From Aquabacterium sp. (GTDB taxonomy: Bacteria > Pseudomonadota > Gammaproteobacteria > Burkholderiales > Burkholderiaceae_C): a DNA stretch of 64,000 nt. Position 1 is the first letter of the stretch. Each line of letters starts with the position of its first letter. The stretch spans positions 124,001-188,000 of the forward strand of contig NZ_JAQSDR010000012.1 in NCBI RefSeq assembly GCF_029946005.1. The letters run 5' to 3'. A program made the position numbers and the translations under genes. The notes beneath the pieces were generated by a model that saw nothing but the letters and a program-made list of their open reading frames with translations, was not told the origin of the DNA and made no database searches. Shown piece after piece: positions 35,910 through 44,622 of the stretch.

Positions 35910-36422
35910 ATGCGATTTAACAAAAAACAGGTTAGGACCGTGGGGCGCGGTGTTTTCCTGCTGAATCTTATTTTCCAAAGATTTTTTCGCATCAATGCGC
36001 AATGCGCATATAACATTCATTATACATCCAGGGTATCATTTCCGGAGCGCATTCGGCTGACAGGGACGCCGGGATGCATGGAGGCCGAAATCTGTTTTGC
36101 TTCTTCAATAGGTTGCTACATACAGGCTAGAAATGGCGTAATCATGGACAATTCTGTGCGCTTTGCTGCGGGGGTCCGATTGATATCAGCTAACCATGAT
36201 GAGGTAGATCGCGCAGTATTTTCTTCAGAGCCACCCATCACCCTCCATCGCAATGTGTGGCTTGGTGCCAACGTGGTGGTTTTGCCCGGCGTGGAAATTG
36301 GAGAGAACACCATTATTGGCGCTGGCAGTATTGTGACGCATGACATCCCTGCCAATATGCTGGCAGCTGGTGTCCCATGCAAGGTGATGCGTTCGTTACG
36401 CTCTGGTGTCGAAGCAGCATGA
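35910..36422 (+). CDS. hexapeptide-repeat acetyltransferase
   Basis: 170 residues. The left-handed beta-helix of the LbetaH family is shown by repeated hexapeptides, for instance ITLHRNVWLGANVVVLPGVE followed by IGENTIIGAGSIVTHDIP and AAGVPCKVMR at the end. An ANHD-like active-site stretch (LISANHDEVD) carries the likely catalytic histidine. It probably O- or N-acetylates a sugar of the repeat unit. The start is ATG 35910, AAAGG eight bases upstream. Its stop overlaps the flippase start (ATGA). Confidence 0.87.
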   Translation: MRFNKKQVRTVGRGVFLLNLIFQRFFRINAQCAYNIHYTSRVSFPERIRLTGTPGCMEAEICFASSIGCYIQARNGVIMDNSVRFAAGVRLISANHDEVDRAVFSSEPPITLHRNVWLGANVVVLPGVEIGENTIIGAGSIVTHDIPANMLAAGVPCKVMRSLRSGVEAA

Positions 36423-37783
36423 CAGGTTTTTTAGAGCGAGGATGGCGCCGCCATCGGCATGTCAGGTTCGCAGCACTACTGTTGGGCAAGATTGGCGCTG
36501 GCGGTCTTAATTTGCTCGCATTCATGGTGATGGCCGCAGCGGTTGGCGCAAAAGATATTTCTGCTTATGCCATAACGGTTGCTGTGATGTCTGTCCTGTC
36601 GGCCACTTCAGAGGCATCTGAATACGCCTATATTCGCGCGGTGGTGGCCAACAAGACCTTGATGAGGCCCTTGATCGCCTTGTACATGCTCAAGGCAAAG
36701 GCCATCACGGTTGCGTTGTGTGTGCTGGCTGTCGCGACGGTATTTGTGGCCAAGGGCTTGGCAGTTGATGTATTGCCTCGATGGGTGGAAATTATTCCAC
36801 TGGTATGCATGCAGGGCATCACGACAATTTTTTTGGGCTCTTACACTTCTTATATGGCAGCGGTTGACAACCAGAAATCGTTCACAAAAATAAACTTCTT
36901 GACTGCTGTAACTAGCATGGCTGCTGCTGCATATGCTTGGTTATCTGGTGGTGATATCGTTGCCTATCTTTCAGTGAATGTGTTGCTGACATTGTTATTG
37001 TTGACCCAGGTTTATAGTGGGCAACTTGCAATATTCTTTCGCATGGCCAGATTGGCCGTGGTACTCCAGCAGCGAAAGGACGTAAGATATTTGGCGATAG
37101 GGCAATCCTTTGACCCTGTCTACAGATCGGTCCTGGGTGTGGCATTTCTTTCAATCGTCAAAAACAATGTACTTATTTTTGTGCTTGGGCATCAAGGAAG
37201 TGATGAGGTTTTGGCTTATTTTGCCATTGTAAAGCGAGTTTTTGATTTTCTTCATAAAGGCATGATGGGCTTTCTTGACCAGTTGTATGTGCGACTCTCG
37301 AAAATGGCAGATGAGCAGCGTACTGAATTGGAGGTCGGCATGCTGAACGTATATATTTTCAGAATTGCTGTAGGCATTTTTGCCGCAGGCATGTTGCTGA
37401 TTTATTTCAAGGTTGCCCACGAAGGATCTCAGCAGGGTTTGTATTTGTCCCTTGCTTCTGTGGCAGTAACGTTTGTCATCATGTATTTCGTGACTGCTGC
37501 AACCCTCATGGTCTCGAAATACGAGCCTCGCACCTTACTGACGTCCTCGATCTATGCGGCTGGCGTGTATGGTATCGTTCCATTGTTATTTGCCAGCATT
37601 CGCGATCCAGCCATTACGCCGCTGGCTCACCTGATCTGCGGTTTGCTCTCCGGGCTGCCGTTGTGCATCCGAACGTTTTATCGCCATGGATTTCGTGTGG
37701 TTCTGGTCTGCTATGGTGTGACTGTGCTGTTGGTCACCTTGGGTTTGACGTGGTTCTTGATCAGCAATAATTTGAGGGGTTAG
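36419..37783 (+). CDS. Wzx-like flippase, MOP superfamily
   Basis: 454 residues with about 12 to 14 predicted transmembrane helices beginning with LLLGKIGAGGLNLLAFMVM and ending with VVLVCYGVTVLLVTLGLTWF. Such proteins turn lipid-linked oligosaccharide units across the inner membrane. Sequence between residues 180 and 420 is AT-richer than the flanking chromosome. It overlaps the acetyltransferase by 4 bases and is 6 bases before the next gene. Confidence 0.85.
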   Translation: MTGFLERGWRRHRHVRFAALLLGKIGAGGLNLLAFMVMAAAVGAKDISAYAITVAVMSVLSATSEASEYAYIRAVVANKTLMRPLIALYMLKAKAITVALCVLAVATVFVAKGLAVDVLPRWVEIIPLVCMQGITTIFLGSYTSYMAAVDNQKSFTKINFLTAVTSMAAAAYAWLSGGDIVAYLSVNVLLTLLLLTQVYSGQLAIFFRMARLAVVLQQRKDVRYLAIGQSFDPVYRSVLGVAFLSIVKNNVLIFVLGHQGSDEVLAYFAIVKRVFDFLHKGMMGFLDQLYVRLSKMADEQRTELEVGMLNVYIFRIAVGIFAAGMLLIYFKVAHEGSQQGLYLSLASVAVTFVIMYFVTAATLMVSKYEPRTLLTSSIYAAGVYGIVPLLFASIRDPAITPLAHLICGLLSGLPLCIRTFYRHGFRVVLVCYGVTVLLVTLGLTWFLISNNLRG

Positions 37784-37789
37784 GCCCTG

Positions 37790-39193
37790 ATGTTCTCGAC
37801 TGAACCAAGTTATGCCGAAAGTTTTAAGCGCTTCAAAAAATTGATGGCGAGCAGTGGTGATCCCTTTGCGCCTCTGCGGGCGCATCAAATATTTGGATGC
37901 ATCCGGCAAAGCCAAGCTCCTAGCACGAAGAGTAGTCCACTGAATTGGATAGTTCGCAGTGCATATCAGTACGTGGCACATCTGATTTTGGCAGTTTGGA
38001 CACTCGGGTGTGCTGTGCTAATTCGCGCCAGGGCATGTGGTGCAAGCGGGCATTTTTGCGTTGATCTGATGATCCAGGGGAGGCTGGATCACAGGTCTGC
38101 CTTCTTCCGAAGAGTGCTGCGGCCGGGCAGTGTGGTCGAGCTCTATCACTACGGTGATGCGTGGGCCAGCGTCAGGTCATTGCGGTCCAAGTCCATGGCT
38201 TTGTACCCAGAAGCCCTTGTGCGCGTTCTATGGCCGTTTTGGTTTGGCGCCACGGGAAGCTGGTGGAGAAAAAAGCCCGAAGGTGAGCTTGTGGCCATGC
38301 TTCAACAGCAGGCGCTGTATGGCAAGGTGTACTTTTTGGTCATCAGGGCCTTGTTGTCGTTTCTTGGCATGCGCCGTCTGCTCTTGTTGGACGACCCAAG
38401 GAATGTCGGGGTGTATTGCCACGCAGCACGGGCGCTAGGTATTCCGACGACGGGATACATGCATGGCAAATTCAATGTTTACCATGTGGGGTTGGTGGCA
38501 TCGCCTTTTGATGTCTACCTAGTGTGGAGTCCATACTTTGGCGCAAAAATAGCCTCCATGTGGGGTGAACGCTACCCCGGCAAAGTGGTGGTATGCGGCC
38601 TGATTCGGGATGCTTTGTTCATCCCTGCTCGTGAAGCATTGCCCGACAATGTGCTGCGTGTACTCTGGTTGGATGAGGACGGTGTCCCCTTGAGTGAAAT
38701 TCGTCCGTACATCGAGAAGCTGAAAGGCATGAGTCACGTGAAGGTGCTTTTCAGACCAAAGCCTCGAGCTGCCGCGGCGCATGCAAGTTTTCCTGATTGG
38801 TATTTGTCTGCTTTTCCACACGATGGTCAGGTGAGCTTTCTGCAATCATTGGCCCATCACCATGTGGATGCGGTCATCGGTTGCCATTCCACCGCATTGC
38901 TGGAGGCCGCCATGCTGGGTGTGGCGCCTGTGGCGGTCATAACCAGTTTTGATTACGCGAGGGATCTTGGCGAGGATGGGGTGGTCTTCCCATGTGGTTC
39001 TCCCGAACAGATGTTTGCTCAACTGGAGGCGTTGGCGGCCTCTCCTTCGCACTCACCCCCTTCAGACTGGCCGACGCTGAAACTCGCCATTGAGCCTTTC
39101 CAGCCCCGCGTTGCCCAGCAAGAGTTGTCTGATCAAGGGTTTGTGCTTGACGCTGCAGTTCTACACACCGGGCACACGGCATGTCAATCCTGA
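37790..39193 (+). CDS. putative GT-B-like glycosyltransferase, family not recognised
   Basis: 467 residues. An N-terminal segment may be membrane-associated (about 58-80, YQYVAHLILAVWTLGCAVLI). The C-terminal half carries GT-B-like features: IPTTGYMHGKFNVYH, a VLFRPKPR segment after a gap, then AVIGCHSTALLEAAMLGVAPVAVI, which parallels the donor-binding end of capsule and polysialic-acid transferases. I do not recognise the family from the N-terminal half. Placed between flippase and polymerase, and overlapping the polymerase gene by 13 bases, it should work on the same polymer. Confidence 0.65.
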   Translation: MFSTEPSYAESFKRFKKLMASSGDPFAPLRAHQIFGCIRQSQAPSTKSSPLNWIVRSAYQYVAHLILAVWTLGCAVLIRARACGASGHFCVDLMIQGRLDHRSAFFRRVLRPGSVVELYHYGDAWASVRSLRSKSMALYPEALVRVLWPFWFGATGSWWRKKPEGELVAMLQQQALYGKVYFLVIRALLSFLGMRRLLLLDDPRNVGVYCHAARALGIPTTGYMHGKFNVYHVGLVASPFDVYLVWSPYFGAKIASMWGERYPGKVVVCGLIRDALFIPAREALPDNVLRVLWLDEDGVPLSEIRPYIEKLKGMSHVKVLFRPKPRAAAAHASFPDWYLSAFPHDGQVSFLQSLAHHHVDAVIGCHSTALLEAAMLGVAPVAVITSFDYARDLGEDGVVFPCGSPEQMFAQLEALAASPSHSPPSDWPTLKLAIEPFQPRVAQQELSDQGFVLDAAVLHTGHTACQS

Positions 39194-40254
39194 GCGTCCT
39201 GGCGATCACGCCTTTAAAGGCCTATGTCGGTCTGAGTTTCGCATCTGCCACCCTTGCATTGGGTTTCAGAGGATCCAGCGAAGTTCGTCTGCTGTCGGCG
39301 TTGATCTCGTGTGCTGCCTTCGTGTTGATCTATGCATGCGTGGATGCCACTCAGTATCAGGATTACGCTTCTTATCAAAGTTGGCTGAGGTTGGCTGAGG
39401 TCCGACTGTATGAGCACATGGACAAGGGCTTTGGATTGATCATGCTGTGCTTGAGCACCTTATCGACCGAGCCCTGGATATTCATCTTGTTTGTGCCAAT
39501 GACCGTGGCCTTGGTCAACGCGATCTCGGCGCGCTCCTTGGGCGCCAGCGTCTCATTGTTCTTTTTGATGGTCCTGTTCAATCCGCGAGTCCATGAGTTT
39601 GTTTTCAACTCCACGCGCGCCGCTTTGGCTATCTCGGTCATCGTGGGGGCCTATGTACTGTGGATCAAAGGCCGGCATGCATGGGCGGTCGTGGTTGCAG
39701 TGATCAGCCTGTCATTGCACCTGGTGATCGGAACAGTCTGTTTGGCGATCCTGCTGCTTGGTTTCCTGGGGCCTTTGGGATTTTCAATCGCACTCTTTGT
39801 CATGGGTAGCCTGTTCCTGATCCTGGGCATCTATCCAGAGCCACTGTATGCTTGGCCGCGAGAGCAACTGACAGAGTTGGTGTTATTTACGAAGGGCGAT
39901 GCCATTGATGAGTACTTGTTCGACTCGATTCAGGGCGGCGCTTGGCTTCGGTGTTCACTTTGGATTTACTGCTCGGGACTAGTGGCTTGCGGTGCTTGCT
40001 TGTACCGCAAGCTCGATGAAATTGGTCAGTGGCTCATCAAGGGTGCTTTGGTGGCAAATGGTGTCGGCTTGTTGTTCATGTCACTGGTTCCCATTGTTGC
40101 ACGAGTACATTTTCTGGCCATACTGCTGGCGGCCATGGCCCTTGCGCGTTCGCAGCAGGCTCGTGAGGGTAAACTTGATTTTTTGATTGTTACCGTATTG
40201 GGGCTGGGGGTGTTGTCACTATCCAAGAACATGAATTTCATGCGCCTGATTTGA
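39181..40254 (+). CDS. Wzy/EpsG-like polysaccharide polymerase
   Basis: 357 residues, about ten predicted transmembrane helices. A larger loop near residues 55-75 has the DYASYQSW stretch typical of EpsG-type polymerases (D-x-x-x-Y-x-x-W), and FNSTRAALAISVIVGAYVLW resembles the family's R-containing helix. It would polymerise repeat units on the periplasmic face, partner of the flippase and chain-length protein. It overlaps the preceding gene by 13 bases. Confidence 0.78.
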   Translation: MSILSVLAITPLKAYVGLSFASATLALGFRGSSEVRLLSALISCAAFVLIYACVDATQYQDYASYQSWLRLAEVRLYEHMDKGFGLIMLCLSTLSTEPWIFILFVPMTVALVNAISARSLGASVSLFFLMVLFNPRVHEFVFNSTRAALAISVIVGAYVLWIKGRHAWAVVVAVISLSLHLVIGTVCLAILLLGFLGPLGFSIALFVMGSLFLILGIYPEPLYAWPREQLTELVLFTKGDAIDEYLFDSIQGGAWLRCSLWIYCSGLVACGACLYRKLDEIGQWLIKGALVANGVGLLFMSLVPIVARVHFLAILLAAMALARSQQAREGKLDFLIVTVLGLGVLSLSKNMNFMRLI

Positions 40255-40267
40255 AGAGGTTGTAACG

Positions 40268-41044
40268 TTGCTGAATATTTTGAAGAAAATATGCTTGTTG
40301 AGTTCGGCGCTTTGCTTTCTTTACGCGGCTAATTCTCTGCGGATGGATCTTATAGAGCGGGCAGTCTTGGCCGAGGTGGCAAAACAAGCTGCGCAAGTGG
40401 TGCCTCCCCATTCAAGTCTGCACACTCGCGTAAGTCGCATCCGTGACTATCTGCTGACGCATTACATCCTGACTCCGAAAAGCGATGAACAACGACATGC
40501 CTGGATGGCGACGCGCACCTTCCTGCGACAATCTGCGCTGAGTACCATTCAAGGCTCGCCTGCTCTGTGTGGCGAACTGGCCAGGCTTGCCATCAAGGTT
40601 TTGAAGGCTGAGGGTATCGATGCTCGTCGGATTTATTTTTACAAAAACAAAGCGACCAGCCACGTGCTTTTTGAATATTATGATAAGCAATCAGATGCGT
40701 GGCGAATGATGGATTCGTATGCATCTACGCCTTATTTGACTTCGCTGCTCAATGATCAGGCATTGACTGTGGAGCAGCTTTTTCATGCTGCTGACCCGGT
40801 TAAGCTTGTCTATGACAAATATGGGTACCTCCCAAGTGGATTGTTTTTTTACGTGGGCCAGGGTATTGCCAAGGCGGTGCCTTACAAGGTGTCTTGGTTT
40901 TACGAAGAGGTTTACGCGATTAAGTTTGTCGCGGGCCTGATCATGGGAGGCACTTTCATGGGTTTGTGGCTCTGGTGCCGACGCTTGAGTAACCGGGGCG
41001 GGCGTGATCCCCTGGCAGCCCTGGTTTCGCAACACGTTGTTTGA
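40268..41044 (+). CDS. transglutaminase-like membrane protein of the polysaccharide locus
   Basis: 258 residues from a TTG at 40268, supported by GAAGAGG eight bases upstream and because it includes the N-terminal hydrophobic helix (about 4-24). The central domain has a Cys-His-Asp order like transglutaminase-core proteins: Cys101 in GSPALCGELARL, His132 in TSHVLFEYY, Asp149 in WRMMDSYAS. A second hydrophobic segment lies near residues 216-236. The catalytic domain would face the periplasm. Such a protein is not part of standard Wzx/Wzy loci; it might modify or cross-link envelope protein or polymer. Function is unknown. Confidence 0.6.
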   Translation: MLNILKKICLLSSALCFLYAANSLRMDLIERAVLAEVAKQAAQVVPPHSSLHTRVSRIRDYLLTHYILTPKSDEQRHAWMATRTFLRQSALSTIQGSPALCGELARLAIKVLKAEGIDARRIYFYKNKATSHVLFEYYDKQSDAWRMMDSYASTPYLTSLLNDQALTVEQLFHAADPVKLVYDKYGYLPSGLFFYVGQGIAKAVPYKVSWFYEEVYAIKFVAGLIMGGTFMGLWLWCRRLSNRGGRDPLAALVSQHVV

Positions 41045-41138
41045 TGACTCTCGGCACAACTGTGATTGCCTTGCATCTGGCGGGGGATTTATATGGTCTG
41101 TATTAAATATTATTCAATTACATGGAATTGGCCAGCGC

Positions 41139-41885
41139 ATGAGAGATCTGAAAAATAAATTGCGACTTTTGATTTCGCCGTCCGATAGATTTGCCCTGAA
41201 AGAAACGCGGGAAATCATGTCGCAACTTGATTTGGCTGAGTGGAATAAAATATACTGGGAATGCGCTTCAGCAGAAACTGTATATCGCACATTGAACGGC
41301 GAGCAAAAAATAGGCGGGGCAAAAAAATACCTCAATCTGCCGCACTTTTTGCCCTTCAATATCAAGAGATTTCACGCCCTTCAACTTCCTGATAAAGCAT
41401 TGGCCATTGCCGATCTAGGATGTGGGGCAGGTTATTTTGCATACTACGCCATGCGAAATGGCCATTTCGTTCTAGCTTTGGACCGCGATGTGGGTAGTGA
41501 CCATTTTGATAGTCAGGGGCATCTGGCCTTTGATAGGATGACAGATTTTTTCAAAATATATAAGATTAAACATACCATTCTGCCTTTCCAGCCACTTCCA
41601 GAGCAAGTGAGCCAGCTGGATCTTATTACAGGGTTCAATACGTGGTTTGACGGGAGGTATGAGAGTAATCGGACTTATGTCCCTTGGGGGCTTGATGAGT
41701 GGAGGTTTTTTCTGTCTGATTGCAAAATGAGACTTCGCCCCCAAGGACGGCTTCATTTCGAGCTAAACGAGAAATGGGAAATCCAAAAAGATTACTACCA
41801 TGTTCCTGGCCTGAAGGCCGTGTTGGAGGAGTTGGGCTTTAAGGTCAACACTTTCAGCAACGGCATCATTGACGCAGAGGCCTGA
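41139..41885 (+). CDS. class I SAM-dependent methyltransferase
   Basis: 248 residues from the ATG at 41139. Rossmann motif I is AIADLGCGAGYFAYYAMRNG; motif II follows with LALDRD. The C-terminal part includes DLITGFNTWFDG and a LHFELNEKWE segment. It could methylate a sugar of the polymer or a lipid carrier-linked group. The frame is open back to 41004, but there it overlaps the previous gene and lacks similarity. The coding sequence is AT-rich. It ends the rightward arm at a hairpin. Confidence 0.75.
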   Translation: MRDLKNKLRLLISPSDRFALKETREIMSQLDLAEWNKIYWECASAETVYRTLNGEQKIGGAKKYLNLPHFLPFNIKRFHALQLPDKALAIADLGCGAGYFAYYAMRNGHFVLALDRDVGSDHFDSQGHLAFDRMTDFFKIYKIKHTILPFQPLPEQVSQLDLITGFNTWFDGRYESNRTYVPWGLDEWRFFLSDCKMRLRPQGRLHFELNEKWEIQKDYYHVPGLKAVLEELGFKVNTFSNGIIDAEA

Positions 41886-41897
41886 CCCCGGGCCTCT
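41876..41897. terminator. bidirectional hairpin between the two polysaccharide arms
   Basis: AGAGGCC/GGCCTCT (41876-41882/41891-41897), a 7-bp perfect stem with an 8-base loop, spanning the stop of the methyltransferase and just past the end of the convergent GT4 gene. No strong U tract. Confidence 0.45.
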
Positions 41898-41900
41898 ACT

Positions 41901-42977
41901 TCATTTAGATGAGCTGTGCGCTACTGATGTGAATATATCAATGTAGGCTGCAGTTACTTCGCGCCATTCAGGGGGCGTCGGCCCCGTGGGTTTGCTATCA
42001 GTTTTTGATGCTGAGCTAAGCAATTCTTCCATTTTGGTACTCAGGGCCTCAAGATCCCCGTGGTCTATCAGCCACCCATTGCCTGGCCGAATAGCCTCTT
42101 CGTTTCCGGAGTTCCTGCACCCAAGGGTGAGTGTTCCGGCCGCGATGGCTTCTGCATGGATCAAGCCATACCCCTCGAAATACAAAGGCTCTGACCGAGA
42201 CGGCAATATATTCAAAATTGACTCTTGGTAGAGCCGCAACAATTCTTTCTCAGAGACTTTTCCTGCAAACCTGATATTGACGCCATCTTTCAAGGCGTGA
42301 GACTCTACGGTGGATTTTGTGGGGCCAAACGATCCAACAATGATGAGTTCCGGTTTTAGGCCTTTCTTTTTGATGAGGCAAAGGGCATCGTAGAGAAATG
42401 AAAAACCCTTTCTGGGTTTGTCGTTGCCAATGAATAAAAACTGTGGGCGCTTGAGCACCGATTGATCTGGATAAAACTTGCTTTTATCTACACCATTCCC
42501 AATGACTTCTATGTTTGCATTTATGCCTTCCTCGTGCATGCGGCGCATGGTAAAGGCACTGACTGCGATGACCCGAGAAGCTTCGCGAAAAGCTTTCGCA
42601 AATAATCGATATCTTTTGGGTAGCACAACGCCATAGGTGCCATGCGCCGTCAATGTATATGGAATTTTATGGATTCGGGAGTAAAGCCATGCAACCACGG
42701 CAAAGTGCTCTACATTGCAGTGGATGATGTCGTACTTGCTGCCTCGGCCGTACCAGATGAGCATGAGAAGATCCCATGCTATCGCCAAAGCGCCATAATT
42801 TTCATATAAGGTGGAGCGAAGGGTTGTCTTGCCTGGACGCATGCGCCAGTACTCATCGGTTGAGAAGCAATCCACATTGCATTTGAAATTGTTCTCTAAT
42901 GTTCGCCTGATGTTTTCGCCGACAATGGCATATCCATTTGTTTGCCGCGTCTTGTCGGTCAGGAATAATATATTCAT
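41901..42977 (-). CDS. glycosyltransferase, GT4 family
   Basis: 358 residues, GT-B fold. N-terminal ILFLTDKTRQTNGYAIVGEN and HGTYGVVLPKRY form the acceptor side. The C-terminal half has FLFIGNDKPRKGFSFLYDAL and EGYGLIHAEAIAAGTLTLG, the E-x7-E donor-binding motif. It transfers a sugar in the cytoplasm. Last gene of the leftward arm; its start overlaps the stop of the methyltransferase by 4 bases. Confidence 0.9.
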   Translation of the reverse strand: MNILFLTDKTRQTNGYAIVGENIRRTLENNFKCNVDCFSTDEYWRMRPGKTTLRSTLYENYGALAIAWDLLMLIWYGRGSKYDIIHCNVEHFAVVAWLYSRIHKIPYTLTAHGTYGVVLPKRYRLFAKAFREASRVIAVSAFTMRRMHEEGINANIEVIGNGVDKSKFYPDQSVLKRPQFLFIGNDKPRKGFSFLYDALCLIKKKGLKPELIIVGSFGPTKSTVESHALKDGVNIRFAGKVSEKELLRLYQESILNILPSRSEPLYFEGYGLIHAEAIAAGTLTLGCRNSGNEEAIRPGNGWLIDHGDLEALSTKMEELLSSASKTDSKPTGPTPPEWREVTAAYIDIFTSVAHSSSK

Positions 42978-43687
42978 GACAATCTTCTTTTGTCAATCCT
43001 CACGACCATTGCTGCAGCAAAAAATCCTGGCATGATTTTATTAAGAATCGGTAAGCCTTGGTAGCAGTGAATTTCACAGTATTGGTCCAGTCCTAACTCC
43101 TGCAGCCACCATTTCATGTCTGCGACCGTCCAGAATCTCAGATGTTCACCTGGATGAGTTCGCCATTGAGCTGGAAAACGCCCGGACAGCAATCTGAGCC
43201 TGTAAGGGAAGTAGCCCGTATTCGGGACGCTGAAGAAGAGCGCTTTTCCTGCGCGGGTCAGGGCAGCTTGAATCAATGCCTCAGCATCGCGAAAGTGTTC
43301 GATGACCTCAAGCAGTAATACATGGTCGCAAACTGGCAACTGGACAACGTCCGTCAAGTTGAGAAGGTCACATTTGATGGCTCGAATGCCTTGGGAATTT
43401 AAAAATTCCAATGGCTTTTCAGCTATATCTGCAGCAAGTGCAGATATCTTGATGAGTTTGGCGAGTGCCATTATCGCTGCGCCATCTCCGCAACCCATGT
43501 CCAACACGGTATCACCAGGCTCAATGCGATCGGCAATCCATTCTATTCGGTTGATTTGATAATGGTTGAGTGTTCCAAAATTGCCGTCACGTTTTACTTC
43601 CCAATAGGCGTTGTAGTCGACGTTTGAGATGCGAATCCGAGGGCGCTTTGAAAACAAACTCCAAGCCTCTTTCAAGCTCCTCAACAT
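42974..43687 (-). CDS. class I SAM-dependent methyltransferase
   Basis: 237 residues. Motif I is VLDMGCGDGAAIMALAKL, motif II AADIAEK, and the post-I acidic DVVQLPVCDHVLLLEVIEHF. The sequence is of the Methyltransf_11/23 type often placed in O-antigen loci. It overlaps both neighbours (7 bases with the upstream gene, 4 with the downstream one), showing tight co-translation. Substrate likely a sugar of the polymer. Confidence 0.85.
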   Translation of the reverse strand: MLRSLKEAWSLFSKRPRIRISNVDYNAYWEVKRDGNFGTLNHYQINRIEWIADRIEPGDTVLDMGCGDGAAIMALAKLIKISALAADIAEKPLEFLNSQGIRAIKCDLLNLTDVVQLPVCDHVLLLEVIEHFRDAEALIQAALTRAGKALFFSVPNTGYFPYRLRLLSGRFPAQWRTHPGEHLRFWTVADMKWWLQELGLDQYCEIHCYQGLPILNKIMPGFFAAAMVVRIDKRRLS

Positions 43688-44547
43688 GTCATGCTCCGAA
43701 GCACTTTGAACGCGTCGGGGCGGACATGTTTCAAGGCGATTTCATTTTCTAGAATATGGGTGGGAATCGCGTTTGACTGCAACGCTGATTTCAGTTGAGT
43801 GAAAAAGAATGCTACCTGTCGAGGATCAGGATGCTGTCTGTAGCGGTAAGGATTACGTCCTAACAGGTAGTGAATCCATTCGCGTGGCACGATACCCCAT
43901 AACGGACGCATCTTCTTCTGCCTGAAGTCCACTGGCAGTCCAGTTTTCCAGGGTTGAGTGATTCGCATGGTGTTGTGCAGCATCTTCGTCTCGGAGCACA
44001 GTTCGTCGTAACTGTTCCAAGACGCCGACAAATTCCCGATGGAGGCGCTCTCATTTTTCAGTGTCATCTGATCGCGGTAATCAATTTTATTTGATAGAAG
44101 ATCGTTAATCAGCGCTGAGAAACGCCAATGCGTCAACCTCGCGTTGTCTAGTAGCATGACACTCGTGGCCCATTGCCCTTGTTTATGCTCTTTCATCAGA
44201 ATGGCGTTCTCGCCCATGTCACTGCCTAGCAGGTCCCAGACATCTGCATAGGTGGAAAACACATCAGGGTCGATAACCAGGGCACGGCCTTGGTACGCCA
44301 TCAGTGAGGGGGGCAGGAAGCGAGCGAGCGTAAAGGATTGCAGATCTTCTGCGGCATAAACAGTCTCCTTGCCCTCGATCAGAATGGTCTGATTCAGAAC
44401 CCGCTGAATATCCAGGTTGTCTTCCGCAACGAGGATTTCCACATCAAACTTGTCCAGGTGGCGTGAATACCGTTCGATGGTGTACTTGCTCACCATTGCG
44501 CCAAGAATCTGCTTGCGATTGGTGTGGATATATACACGGTGCTTCAT
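43681..44547 (-). CDS. GT-A-like (nucleotide-diphospho-sugar) transferase
   Basis: 288 residues from the ATG at 44547 (AAGGA nine bases upstream). KHRVYIHTNRKQILGAMVSK at the start and ALVIDPDVFSTYADVWDLL near residue 90, the latter with a DPD motif in the place of the metal-binding DxD, recall GT8-like transferases. The C-terminus has PREWIHYLLGRNPYR. No close family known to me. An additional upstream in-frame start (44613) would add an unlikely 22 residues. Confidence 0.7.
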   Translation of the reverse strand: MKHRVYIHTNRKQILGAMVSKYTIERYSRHLDKFDVEILVAEDNLDIQRVLNQTILIEGKETVYAAEDLQSFTLARFLPPSLMAYQGRALVIDPDVFSTYADVWDLLGSDMGENAILMKEHKQGQWATSVMLLDNARLTHWRFSALINDLLSNKIDYRDQMTLKNESASIGNLSASWNSYDELCSETKMLHNTMRITQPWKTGLPVDFRQKKMRPLWGIVPREWIHYLLGRNPYRYRQHPDPRQVAFFFTQLKSALQSNAIPTHILENEIALKHVRPDAFKVLRSMTC

Positions 44548-44622
44548 ATCGGCTGATCCTTTCTGGTCGATATTAGTCAAGTGTCGTTGCACTATCAGTC
44601 GATGCAACAGCAAGATGATTAC

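Noticed and set aside
35897..36016. Longer N-terminus of the glycosyltransferase at 34763
   Set aside because: It would overlap the acetyltransferase gene and lacks the family start; the GTG at 35896 has a proper ribosome-binding site.
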